Source: a virus. From it: a stretch of 43,749 bases of DNA. The notes under the pieces are model-generated. The model was not told the origin of the DNA and did not search any database. It saw only the letters and a list, made by a program, of their open reading frames with translations. Position 1 is the first letter of the stretch. Every line of letters begins with the position of its first letter. Positions 6,069-13,067 of this stretch are shown here, piece by piece. A program made the position numbers and the translations under genes. The stretch spans positions 1 to 43,749 of the IMG/VR virus record IMGVR_UViG_3300025952_000007; one strand, given 5' to 3'.

Positions 6069-6368
6069 ATGGTAACGATTGATTTAACGAAAGATGAAGT
6101 TTGCAAGTTTTTAAAGACTAAGGAAGTTCTAACAATTATGGACCTTCTTCAAGATCAGGAAAATGTTCTAATTGCTAAAATGGTTAAAACAAATAATGAT
6201 ATTCATGTAAGTGCAGTTGTTATGGATAGTGGTGATGCAAAGTCAGAGTTTTTATTATTTTCAGCCACGGCCAAAGTCGAATTAATAGATTATACAATGA
6301 AATTAAGAAATGAATTGAGGGAGTGTGCAAAAATACCAGGAGAAAAGGAGGAGGAAATTAAGTCATGA
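6069..6368 (+). CDS. Unknown early/middle protein
   Basis: The 99-residue protein was not recognised. The N-terminal part (TIDLTKDEVCKFLKTKEVLTIMDLLQDQENVLIAKMVKTNN) is charged and helical. A strand-rich part (IHVSAVVMDSGDAKSEFLLFSATAKVELIDYTMKL) and an acidic, Lys/Glu-rich tail follow. A GGAGG site lies 7 bases before the ATG. Its stop overlaps the start of the next small membrane gene. Confidence 0.72.
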   Translation: MVTIDLTKDEVCKFLKTKEVLTIMDLLQDQENVLIAKMVKTNNDIHVSAVVMDSGDAKSEFLLFSATAKVELIDYTMKLRNELRECAKIPGEKEEEIKS

Positions 6369-6520
6369 TGTTAACAGTCGTGTTAATTATTTACCTCTTA
6401 GTTGGCTTAATTATAGACATTAAAATAAAATTTTCTTCAAGGTCTTGGAAATTATATTTTACATTATTATGCATTCTAATTTTTATCACGACTATTGATT
6501 GGTTGGCAATTATTTTTTGA
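6365..6520 (+). CDS. Small two-helix membrane protein
   Basis: A 51-residue frame starts in the stop codon of the preceding gene and has an AGGAGGAGG site. It has two hydrophobic segments, LTVVLIIYLLVGLII (about 3-18) and LYFTLLCILIFITTI (about 30-45), separated by the basic loop DIKIKFSSRSWK. Location and topology suggest an early membrane protein. It does not resemble the late holin and the function is unknown. Confidence 0.7.
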   Translation: MMLTVVLIIYLLVGLIIDIKIKFSSRSWKLYFTLLCILIFITTIDWLAIIF

Positions 6521-6532
6521 GGAGGTTAGGAA

Positions 6533-7096
6533 ATGGCTAAAATATTAACTTTTGACGAATGGTTAAAAAAAATAGAGATAATTATAGATACTAGAGAAAA
6601 GAAAAATGATCATATTGTAAGTGTATTTAATAAAATGGGCATTAAATATATTAGTCGTAAACTTGATATTGGTGATTATTCTTTTAAATATAATTATTAT
6701 GATTCAAATGAAATTTCTAAATGTATTATTGAGCGTAAAAATTCATTAGATGAACTATCGCAAAATTTCACTAAGAACCGCGCACGGTTTAAAAGAGAAT
6801 TTGATAAATTGTCAGAGGATAATTGTATTCATTTAGTTATTGAAAATAATACCCTCGATGATTTAATTAAGGGAAATTATTCCAGTAGTATAAGCCGCAA
6901 TTCTTTTATTGCTTCATTGTTAAGCTTTGAATATAGATATAATATTAAGGTCCATTTTGTAAGCGGAAAATATACAGCTTTTATAATAGCCAGATTATTC
7001 TATGGATATTATTATGCTAGTAAAAAAAGATTAGAATATAAAGGAAATGACTTTTTAGTTTGTTGTATTAATGAAAATATTAAAAAAGCTAATTAA
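6533..7096 (+). CDS. ERCC4-type DNA nuclease
   Basis: The 187-residue protein carries the XPF/Mus81/ERCC4 nuclease motif set. It has IIIDTRE (residues 16-22), LDIGDYSF (44-51) with conserved Gly-Asp, and CIIERKNSLDEL (64-75) with the catalytic ERK, followed by a basic helix with R-A-R-F-K-R-E-F-D. Such nucleases cut branched or flapped DNA with two metal ions. It lacks an obvious HhH pair, so it is the minimal catalytic domain often found in phages. It is likely involved in recombination or replication-fork processing with the Erf protein two genes upstream. The ribosome site GAGGAGG lies upstream. Confidence 0.9.
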   Translation: MAKILTFDEWLKKIEIIIDTREKKNDHIVSVFNKMGIKYISRKLDIGDYSFKYNYYDSNEISKCIIERKNSLDELSQNFTKNRARFKREFDKLSEDNCIHLVIENNTLDDLIKGNYSSSISRNSFIASLLSFEYRYNIKVHFVSGKYTAFIIARLFYGYYYASKKRLEYKGNDFLVCCINENIKKAN

Positions 7097-7120
7097 TTAA
7101 AGGGCCAATTGGTCCTTTAA
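7097..7120 (+). other. Palindromic hairpin after the nuclease gene
   Basis: AAAGGGCC (7099-7106) pairs with GGTCCTTT (7111-7118) with one wobble, loop AATT. It is followed by A and not T, so it could be an mRNA-end stabiliser or a weak terminator. Confidence 0.4.
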
Positions 7121-7144
7121 AAAGAATGAGAGGAGAAAATATAA

Positions 7145-8470
7145 ATGATGGAATGTAAAAATCTTTTGAAAGTTGATGAAGAATTTAAAAAACTTATACC
7201 ACCTTTAACGGCTGAGGAGTTAACCTTATTGGAAAATAATATTTTAGAAGTAGGAATATTAAGCCCACTTATTACCTGGAATGGGATTATAATTGATGGT
7301 CACAATCGTTATAATATCATGATGAAAAACGATATTGAAATAACTAATAAAAATGTTTTTGATATGGAAAACATTTTAAAAGACCGGGAGTCCGTGGTTG
7401 AATGGATTTTAAAAAATCAAATGGGCCGCCGCAATTTAAATAATGATCAAATGTCGATTATCAGGGGAAAATTATATTTATTATATAAGCGACAAGGCCG
7501 GAGGACTGACTTAGAGGATCAATCTTCCAATCAAACTGATGGAAAGTCAGAGGAAAAGAAAGAGACAAGGAAAGAAAAGCAAGAAACGGCGGCAAAGATA
7601 GGCCAGGAGTTCGGTGTTAGTAAGCCCACTATTGAAAGAGATGCGCGTTTTGTTAGAGAAACCCCACCGGAAATATTACAAAAAATTCAAAATGGTGAAA
7701 TATCAAAACTGCAGGCAAAAAATGAGATTAGAACTCAAAAACAAACTGCAAAAATTGAGGAAGGCCAAAAAATGGAATTACCAACTGATATTTTATTATG
7801 GGAGGGTGAAACTTTGGAACAATTAGACAAGATCAAAGATGAAACAATTGATTTATTATGTACTGATCCTCCATATTATATTTTGGGAGATCAGGAATGG
7901 GACCAATTCATTGATAGACAATCGTATTTTAGTTTTATTTCTATCTGGCTGGAAAAGGTCGCCAAGAAAATGAAAAGGACTGGCCGCATGTATATTTCTT
8001 TTGCTCATGATTATATGTTTGATATCTATCAAATTTTTAAAGAAAATGATTTCTATGGTTTTACATTTGGTAATGTTTTAATTTGGAACATGAAGAATAA
8101 CGTTAAACCATTTGATAAAAAAAGATATAGAATAAGTTATGAACCAATATTTTATTTATATGGGCCAGAAGCGGCTGAAATGAATTTTGATGATAATCCT
8201 AAAGTATTGCCATTTGGTGTGTGGGATATAGCTGTGCCACAAAGTAACTTCGATGAAGGAAAATTTCATCCATGTCAAAAGCCTTTGGAACTTTATAGGA
8301 GAATTATTCAGTCGGGTTCAACTGCAGGAGATTTAATACTTGATTGTTTTGCCGGTTCTGGGACAACTGGCGTAGCTTGTAAAGAATTAAATAGAAGTGC
8401 TATATTGATAGATAAAAATCCCGAATATATAAAATTGGCCAAAGGTCGAATAAATTCAGTAGATATATAG
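7145..8470 (+). CDS. ParB-like domain fused to DNA methyltransferase
   Basis: The 441-residue protein has three parts. A ParB/Srx-like N-terminal domain (about 1-120) has PLITWNGIIIDGHNRY, the last six residues being the conserved nucleotide-binding segment. An HTH follows (148-166, TAAKIGQEFGVSKPTIERD) after a charged linker. The methyltransferase (from about 212) has motif IV DPPY at 241-244 before SAM motif I FAGSGTTG at 402-409, with HPCQKP at 375-380. Motif IV before motif I is the beta-class order, and DPPY indicates amino methylation (N6-adenine or N4-cytosine). No restriction endonuclease lies nearby, so it is an orphan enzyme that may protect phage DNA or mark regulatory sites. The ParB part does not make it a partition gene: no ParA was found. 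Confidence 0.9.
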   Translation: MMECKNLLKVDEEFKKLIPPLTAEELTLLENNILEVGILSPLITWNGIIIDGHNRYNIMMKNDIEITNKNVFDMENILKDRESVVEWILKNQMGRRNLNNDQMSIIRGKLYLLYKRQGRRTDLEDQSSNQTDGKSEEKKETRKEKQETAAKIGQEFGVSKPTIERDARFVRETPPEILQKIQNGEISKLQAKNEIRTQKQTAKIEEGQKMELPTDILLWEGETLEQLDKIKDETIDLLCTDPPYYILGDQEWDQFIDRQSYFSFISIWLEKVAKKMKRTGRMYISFAHDYMFDIYQIFKENDFYGFTFGNVLIWNMKNNVKPFDKKRYRISYEPIFYLYGPEAAEMNFDDNPKVLPFGVWDIAVPQSNFDEGKFHPCQKPLELYRRIIQSGSTAGDLILDCFAGSGTTGVACKELNRSAILIDKNPEYIKLAKGRINSVDI

Positions 8471-8511
8471 TTTAAACTATAATATTTGAAATTATATATT
8501 TTACAAATGTG

Positions 8512-8551
8512 CCTCAATGACATATAATCAAATTAATATATGTTATTGAGG
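8512..8551 (+). promoter_or_regulatory. Hairpin covering the ribosome site of the RHH gene
   Basis: CCTCAATGACATATA (8512-8526) pairs with 8537-8551 over 15 bp with one wobble. The right arm ends in TTGAGG, the ribosome site of the ATG at 8559. In RNA it would hide the site. In DNA it is a dyad that the RHH protein could bind. Either would allow autoregulation. Confidence 0.65.
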
Positions 8552-8558
8552 TAAACTT

Positions 8559-8708
8559 ATGAAAAACAATACATCAAGATATAGTATGATTTTAACTAAA
8601 GAAATGATTGAAAAATTGGAAAAAATCAAAAAAGAAAAAGGATTTAAACATAGGTCTGATGCTATTTTGTATTTATTAAATATAGCTTTGGATTTTTTAA
8701 TAAAATAA
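8559..8708 (+). CDS. Ribbon-helix-helix regulator
   Basis: The 49-residue protein has the CopG/Arc pattern: a short strand (SRYSMILTKEM, about 6-16), helix 1 (IEKLEKIKKEKG), the turn FKHRSDAI, and helix 2 (LYLLNIALDFL). Dimers place the paired strands in the major groove and usually repress their own promoter or plasmid-copy genes. The start has a TTGAGG site masked by the hairpin just upstream. A divergent antitoxin-toxin pair is not present; the next gene is unrelated. Confidence 0.85.
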   Translation: MKNNTSRYSMILTKEMIEKLEKIKKEKGFKHRSDAILYLLNIALDFLIK

Positions 8709-8726
8709 TTTTAGGAGGAATATTTA

Positions 8727-9236
8727 ATGAAATATGATGATATTAACAAAGTTATAAAATCTTTAGACGGACTTTATAATGATCGAAGGTTGGGACCTTT
8801 AATCAAATTAAGTTTAATCAAATTTATGCGTGAATTAGTAAAGCAAATGCAAGACTTGGCAATTATAGTTAATAATATTTATCTTGTTGATGCGATAAAA
8901 GATAATAATGGAAACAATGTTATTCATGATTTCAAAATGGAATATGCTATGAATAAAACTTTTAAAGATGAGGAAAAAACAATTATATTAATTCCAATAA
9001 CCAATGATAAAGAGCAATATGCTATTGAAATGTTTTATAATGATTATATAATTGCACATAAAGAAGCCCTTGAATTTATGGCTAATGAATACCAACCAGA
9101 AAATGTATTTAAATTATCTATAGATGAGGCCCTTAAATTTAATTTGTCAGCTAATGAAATCGGATATTTAGAATCAATTGGTCTAATATATGATGGCAGT
9201 AATAATCAAATTATAAGGCCAAAGATATTAAAATAA
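8727..9236 (+). CDS. Unknown phage protein
   Basis: The 169-residue protein was not recognised. A helical first part (MKYDDINKVIKSLDGLYNDRRLGPLIKLSLIKFMRELVKQMQ) is followed by a mixed region with HDFKMEYAMNKTFKDEEKTIILIPI and a helical, acidic C-terminus. No catalytic motif, cysteine pair or membrane segment stands out. It follows the RHH gene by 18 bases with an AGGAGG site and belongs to the middle operon. Confidence 0.75.
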   Translation: MKYDDINKVIKSLDGLYNDRRLGPLIKLSLIKFMRELVKQMQDLAIIVNNIYLVDAIKDNNGNNVIHDFKMEYAMNKTFKDEEKTIILIPITNDKEQYAIEMFYNDYIIAHKEALEFMANEYQPENVFKLSIDEALKFNLSANEIGYLESIGLIYDGSNNQIIRPKILK

Positions 9237-9246
9237 AGGTGATAAT

Positions 9247-9552
9247 ATGATTAAAAATGTTAAAGTAGGTTGTTATGAATTTGAAGTTATTGAAACCGAA
9301 GATCCTATTATAATTGAAAATAATAGTAATTATTCTGGTTGTGTTGATTATCACGATATAAAAATAAAAATAATGTCTAAGTTGGCAAATAGTTATAAAT
9401 ACCAAATATTATGGCATGAATTATTACATGTATTAATAAGTTATTTTGATATTGATTTTAAAAATGATAATGAAGAAAAAATAATTGATTGTTTAGCACG
9501 AGGAATATTAATGATTTTAAAAGATAATGAATTTAAAATGAAGGAGGATTAA
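9247..9552 (+). CDS. HExxH metallopeptidase-like phage protein
   Basis: The 101-residue protein has WHELLHVL at about residues 57-64, a canonical HExxH zinc-binding motif, preceded by CVDYHDIKIKIM and followed by NEEKIIDCLARGILMILKDN, where the glutamate and aspartate near 79-84 could supply the third ligand. This layout is found in small phage proteins related to ImmA/IrrE-type peptidases. ImmA cleaves phage repressors, so repressor inactivation is possible, but substrate and activity are inference. It lacks the DNA-binding partner domain seen in some relatives. The ribosome site AAAGGTG lies 7 bases upstream. Confidence 0.78.
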   Translation: MIKNVKVGCYEFEVIETEDPIIIENNSNYSGCVDYHDIKIKIMSKLANSYKYQILWHELLHVLISYFDIDFKNDNEEKIIDCLARGILMILKDNEFKMKED

Positions 9553-9557
9553 TTATT

Positions 9558-9920
9558 ATGGCTAAAAATATTCAGGAAAGTATAATACAAGATAGTTTAA
9601 ATGAATTAGGTGAAAAAAAACAAGTTGAATCTCCTCTTAAAAAAAGAACTATTAATTTGGGATTTATTAACTTAGAAGAAACAATTATTGAAGATGAAAG
9701 AGAATTTAGAAAAAGTGAAATTTCTATTAATAATACTATTTTTGGGACAGAAATTCAATATGATGAGGGCCGCGACTCTTTTTTAGCATCATTTACTCAT
9801 GAAGGTAAAAGAACTAGTTTATCATTCTTCAATCAAAGAATAGTAGCTTACAAGGCAATAATTAAGTCCATTTGTTCTTTGGTCGGACTTCAAATCAATA
9901 ATGTAAATGTAAAATTGTAA
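9558..9920 (+). CDS. Unknown protein of the middle operon
   Basis: The 120-residue protein was not recognised. A charged N-terminal third (IQESIIQDSLNELGEKKQVESPLKKR) precedes a strand-rich part (RTINLGFINLEETIIEDEREF; TIFGTEIQYDEGRDSFLASF). The end is IVAYKAIIKSICSLVGLQINNVNVKL. There are no membrane segments. It is the last gene before the holin, with an AGGAGG site. Confidence 0.72.
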   Translation: MAKNIQESIIQDSLNELGEKKQVESPLKKRTINLGFINLEETIIEDEREFRKSEISINNTIFGTEIQYDEGRDSFLASFTHEGKRTSLSFFNQRIVAYKAIIKSICSLVGLQINNVNVKL

Positions 9921-9932
9921 GAAGGTGATTTC

Positions 9933-10124
9933 GTGAAGTATTTAAAAAGATTAAGTAATAAGATCATTTTATTATCTACTATAGGAAATATCATTACAAT
10001 ATTAACCCTATTAGGCGTCATTGATGCAGTAAAGGCCGACACTATAACAAAGGTTGCCGGCCTTGTTGTTTTGTCTTTGGTCCAAATAGGAATTTTAACT
10101 AATCCAGAAGGGGCGACTAATTAA
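9933..10124 (+). CDS. Holin, small two-helix type
   Basis: The 63-residue protein has a basic start (MKYLKRLSNK), a hydrophobic helix (about 11-30), a short polar turn with D-A-V-K-A-D, a second hydrophobic helix (about 38-56) and a polar TNPEGATN end. Short Gram-positive phage holins commonly end with an N-P-T/E rich tail. It would form membrane lesions that release the amidase encoded one gene away. GTG start with GAAGGTG upstream. Unusually, the small terminase gene lies between holin and amidase, overlapping the holin stop by one base. Confidence 0.75.
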   Translation: MKYLKRLSNKIILLSTIGNIITILTLLGVIDAVKADTITKVAGLVVLSLVQIGILTNPEGATN

Positions 10125-10585
10125 TGGAAGATAATAACATTATAACTTTATATGAACTTCATCCACAAGAAGAAATTTTTTGCCAGTACTATTTACAAAC
10201 TGGCTCAGCTGGGCGCAGCGCTTTTTTTTCCTGTATGTGTAACAATGTCAAAGAAAATATAAAAAGTTATGATGATCTAACTTTAAGGCAACAAAAAGAT
10301 TTATCCACCATGGGAAACAAGGCCCTTAAAAAGCCAGCTATTAGAAAGCGTATTTCACAAATGGCAGAATCGGCGGCCAAGGCTTACAGTATATGCGGAC
10401 TTGATGAATTATTGCAATATTTGACAATGGTCGTAAGAGAGAGTAAAGAAAATATAAGAAATGTACCTTTAGCAAATAGCGCAATAAAGGCAATAGAAAT
10501 GCTATTAAAAAGATATCCCGAATTTGGTAGTAAAGGTAATAACGAAGCTGAGAAATATAACTTTTCTCGCTTTAGTAAAGAATAA
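10124..10585 (+). CDS. terS: Terminase small subunit
   Basis: The 153-residue protein has the small-terminase signature LHPQEEIFCQYYLQTGSAGRSAFFS (residues 12-36, HTH) followed by GNKALKKPAIRKRISQM (about 68-84). In the Terminase_2 family this is the N-terminal DNA-binding part. The C-terminal half (DELLQYLTMVV..., IKAIEMLLKRYPEF) is the oligomerisation region. It selects phage DNA for packaging and activates the large subunit, which lies 2.5 kb downstream and is separated by amidase and minor capsid genes. Extra residues (CMCNNVKENIKSYDDL) sit between the two conserved parts. Confidence 0.85.
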   Translation: MEDNNIITLYELHPQEEIFCQYYLQTGSAGRSAFFSCMCNNVKENIKSYDDLTLRQQKDLSTMGNKALKKPAIRKRISQMAESAAKAYSICGLDELLQYLTMVVRESKENIRNVPLANSAIKAIEMLLKRYPEFGSKGNNEAEKYNFSRFSKE

Positions 10586-10597
10586 GGAGGCTTAAAT

Positions 10598-11311
10598 ATG
10601 TTACATGTATATGTAAGCCCATCGACCCAAGAAAATAACCAGGGTGTTAATGGGTATGGAACAGAAGAGTATCAAATGAATAGAATTGCAGATATTGTAA
10701 TTAACACTTTAGCTCGCCATGGAATAGCAACTTACAGAAATGATCCTAAAATGAATTTAAGCCAGATTGTCAATGATAGTAATAGTAAGCCGGTTGACTT
10801 GCATTTGGCAATTCATTCCAATGCTGGCGGTGGCCATGGTTGCGAGGTTTTTTGTTGGAAAAAGGACGGAACGGCCAGCCATAAAATAGGGCAGATTATT
10901 TATGATGATATGGCGGCAATTACGCCAGGAAGTGACAGAGGTTTAAAACAAGCTTTTAATTATTATGGAACAGGCGTTCATATGTATGAAGTAGCTTATA
11001 CTAATGCGCCGGCGGTCTTAATTGAAATTGCTTTTCATGATAACGCTAATGATGCCAGTTGGATTATGAATAATATTACTTTAATTGGTGAAACCTTGGC
11101 AAAGTCTATATTAAAATATTATAGTATAGCCTATATACCGGTAACTCCGCCAACTCCTACACCAACGCCAACCAGTGAACGTGAGAAAGCAATTGAAAGA
11201 ATGAAACAAGTAAGTCAATGGTGGGATAAATATGTAGCCGCTTTTGATGGCTTACAAAAGAATAACTTAAATGTCTATGGCTTAATTAACAAGCTATGGG
11301 ATCATAAATAG
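10598..11311 (+). CDS. Endolysin: N-acetylmuramoyl-L-alanine amidase (Amidase_3)
   Basis: The 237-residue protein cleaves the bond between muramic acid and the stem peptide. The catalytic domain (1-178) shows SPSTQENN (7-14), GTEEYQMN (21-28) with the zinc-binding glutamate, HLAIHSNAGG with zinc ligand His73, and VLIEIAFHDN with catalytic Glu143. The first histidine of the usual GHGG motif is replaced by the S-P-S-T-Q sequence, as in a familiar clostridial phage subgroup. A TPPTPTPTPT linker (about 184-195) leads to a 40-residue C-terminal part with WWDKYVAAFDG, likely a wall-binding or oligomerisation tail, shorter than most. There is no signal peptide, so a holin is needed; one lies just upstream. 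Confidence 0.92.
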   Translation: MLHVYVSPSTQENNQGVNGYGTEEYQMNRIADIVINTLARHGIATYRNDPKMNLSQIVNDSNSKPVDLHLAIHSNAGGGHGCEVFCWKKDGTASHKIGQIIYDDMAAITPGSDRGLKQAFNYYGTGVHMYEVAYTNAPAVLIEIAFHDNANDASWIMNNITLIGETLAKSILKYYSIAYIPVTPPTPTPTPTSEREKAIERMKQVSQWWDKYVAAFDGLQKNNLNVYGLINKLWDHK

Positions 11312-11320
11312 GAGGCTAAA

Positions 11321-11518
11321 ATGTTAGAGTTAGACGATATTAAAGAATGTATTCAAGAAAGTAAAATTGTAATGCCAGAAATTGAGGAAGTAAGAAATGA
11401 ATTGTATCATACACAAAAACAGAATGAAGAATTAAAGATGAATAATAAAATGTTAAGCCAAAGAATTAGTGATTTACACGAACAGTTAAATATGATTAGG
11501 TATATTTTAAAAAGATAG
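11321..11518 (+). CDS. Small coiled-coil protein
   Basis: The 65-residue protein has a heptad-like helix over most of its length (EVRNELYHTQKQNEELKMNN, then KMLSQRISDLHEQLNMIRYIL). It is likely a short coiled-coil dimer. Position between endolysin and head genes suggests a structural accessory or regulator; no family was recognised. It starts nine bases after the amidase stop, with AGGAGG in the overlap region. Confidence 0.68.
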   Translation: MLELDDIKECIQESKIVMPEIEEVRNELYHTQKQNEELKMNNKMLSQRISDLHEQLNMIRYILKR

Positions 11519-11528
11519 GAGTGGACTT

Positions 11529-11879
11529 ATGAAAAAACTGGAAGATACTTTAAGCACTTGTGAAAATACTTTTATAGAGTTTGAGGAAAATTGTAAATAT
11601 GCGCCAACTGATTACCAAATATTAAATGTAAAAAATTTATGTACTTTATGTAATATTCATTTTCAAGATGGCGGGATTAAAGATGTTGGCCTAAATGGGA
11701 TATTCATGGAAGACCTCTTAAATATTGTTAGACATAGGCTTTTAGAGTTTCAAAAAACTATTTTTGCCTGTGATATGAATGCGGAGGCTATTTCAGGAAT
11801 AGAAGTGGCTATAAACGCCTTAAGGGATAGGACTAACGACCGCAAAATTAGAGGTGTCCAGGGAACTTATGAGGTGTAA
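11529..11879 (+). CDS. Unknown protein upstream of the head genes
   Basis: The 116-residue protein contains five cysteines in its first half (STCENTF, ENCKYAP, LCTLCNIHF), of which CTLC could form half of a metal site. The rest is helical and acidic. It was not recognised. The next gene starts one base after its stop, so coupling is likely. Confidence 0.68.
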   Translation: MKKLEDTLSTCENTFIEFEENCKYAPTDYQILNVKNLCTLCNIHFQDGGIKDVGLNGIFMEDLLNIVRHRLLEFQKTIFACDMNAEAISGIEVAINALRDRTNDRKIRGVQGTYEV

Positions 11880-11880
11880 A

Positions 11881-12039
11881 ATGACTTTGCTTAATGTTGA
11901 GATAACTGTAAAAGATATGGAAATATTTAAAAAGTTGACTGACTTAACTAAAGAATTAATTGACAAGTTGCCAGAAAATGAACAAAATATTTACATTAAA
12001 AGAATTGACAAAATAATAAATGATAATACGAAATTATAG
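11881..12039 (+). CDS. Small helical protein
   Basis: The 52-residue protein (MTLLNVEITVKDMEIFKKLT...) is chosen from the ATG at 11881 because GAGGTG lies seven bases upstream, inside the previous gene; an ATG at 11854 would have no site. A strand followed by two helices is likely. The function is unknown. Confidence 0.65.
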   Translation: MTLLNVEITVKDMEIFKKLTDLTKELIDKLPENEQNIYIKRIDKIINDNTKL

Positions 12040-12048
12040 AGGTGTAAA

Positions 12049-12663
12049 ATGCAGGCTAATATAATCAATTATTATAGTAAAATAACTGATCTGGCTTTAA
12101 TTAATTTGGCCCAGGAGAAACAATTCAGATTTAAATCTAAATTGAATAATAACATTATTATCAATCAATCTGAGGACCATTTAATTAAGCAATTTAAAAA
12201 GGCCTCTGGTAATAATATGTTAACTGAGGACGCCAAAAAAGCCATTGAGGACTATAAAACGTCAATTAAGAAAATGAATATATTAGCCAGCAAAAAATAT
12301 AATGATACTCTGGCAAAACTAAAAAATGCCAAAACCGACGAAGAAAAGAAAAAAATATTATATGATTTGGCTGGTAGAGGTTTTGCCGGTCATAAAACTA
12401 AAGATGGTAAAATTTATAATATCGAGACTTACACTAATATGTATTTTACTTATTTAAATAATGAAATGGTAAGACTTGGCGTGTTAAGTCGTATCACTAA
12501 TAATAAAGTGAAAATATCTGAACATCATACAATCTGTGATATTTGTAAAGAATATGAAGGGAAAATATTAACCTTTGAAGAATTGGAAAGGGCCAAAGAA
12601 AATGGCCTTTTTCATCCTTATTGTAAACATTTTATAGTTGAGGTTAAAGATGATGAAAACTGA
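12049..12663 (+). CDS. Minor capsid protein (Phage_min_cap2 / MuF-type)
   Basis: The 204-residue protein ends with the features of the phage minor head protein family. These are YNIETYTNMYFTYLNNEMVRLGV (about 124-147), then ISEHHTICDICKEYEGKILTFEEL with CDIC, and LFHPYCKHFIVEV. In relatives this protein lies right after the portal and enters the prohead. Here it precedes the large terminase and portal genes, and the N-terminal region is short (about 110 residues), so it may be the C-terminal part of a longer ancestral protein. It probably sits inside or at the portal vertex. Confidence 0.82.
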   Translation: MQANIINYYSKITDLALINLAQEKQFRFKSKLNNNIIINQSEDHLIKQFKKASGNNMLTEDAKKAIEDYKTSIKKMNILASKKYNDTLAKLKNAKTDEEKKKILYDLAGRGFAGHKTKDGKIYNIETYTNMYFTYLNNEMVRLGVLSRITNNKVKISEHHTICDICKEYEGKILTFEELERAKENGLFHPYCKHFIVEVKDDEN

Positions 12664-12781
12664 AAAGGAATTAGAAAAATTAATTATTGCTCCGGTTAGG
12701 ACCGAAACTCCGGCAAGGAAGCTAAGAAGAAAAAGAATCGTAGATAAATATTTTAAAAAGGGGAAAAGTGAAAATGTGTAA
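12650..12781 (+). CDS. Small basic protein overlapping the minor capsid gene
   Basis: A 43-residue frame starts at 12650 with GAGG six bases upstream. It overlaps the minor capsid gene by 14 bases and the next gene by 8. It is strongly basic in the middle (ARKLRRKRIVDKYFKKGK). Coupled overlaps on both sides support it. It contains a copy of the dispersed 15-base motif, read here as R-K-L-R-R. Confidence 0.65.
   Translation: MMKTEKELEKLIIAPVRTETPARKLRRKRIVDKYFKKGKSENV
12715..12729 (+). repeat. Dispersed 15-base motif, copy 3 (one change)
   Basis: AAGGAAGCTAAGAAG, one base different from the other copies. It lies in the small basic gene in the reading frame R-K-L-R, not K-E-A-K-K. Confidence 0.8.
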
Positions 12782-13067
12782 ACCTGATAAAATTAAAAAT
12801 TATGTTGAAGTTGAATTCCCAGACGGCAGAAAGGCAATTCTTGGCGAATTGGCGCCGGAACCGACTCCAACAGTTGAAGATTGTAAAAATGAATTTGCTG
12901 AGGCCATGAACGTTATAGCCAAGTATATGTTAGAAGATCAATCTCCAGGAAGTATTTTTTTTGTTTGGCAAAGTGGCTTAGCTTGCTTACTTAAAGATAA
13001 TACCGATTTGAGTATGGGAAAATGTAATGAATTGGCTATTAAGTGGCTTAATAGGTTATTTGAATAA
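12774..13067 (+). CDS. Unknown protein before the large terminase
   Basis: The 97-residue protein starts MCKPDKIKNYVEVEFPDGRKAILGELAPEP and continues into a helical region with KWLNRLF at the end. Its GRKAILGEL segment and acidic P-rich turn were not matched to a family. The ATG at 12774 is chosen, with AAGGGG ten bases upstream; a GTG at 12768 is possible. Its stop overlaps the ATG of the large terminase by one base, so it is translated with the packaging genes. Confidence 0.7.
   Translation: MCKPDKIKNYVEVEFPDGRKAILGELAPEPTPTVEDCKNEFAEAMNVIAKYMLEDQSPGSIFFVWQSGLACLLKDNTDLSMGKCNELAIKWLNRLFE

Noticed and set aside
7145-8470. Partition gene because of the ParB-like domain
   Set aside because: No ParA and the main domain is a methyltransferase.
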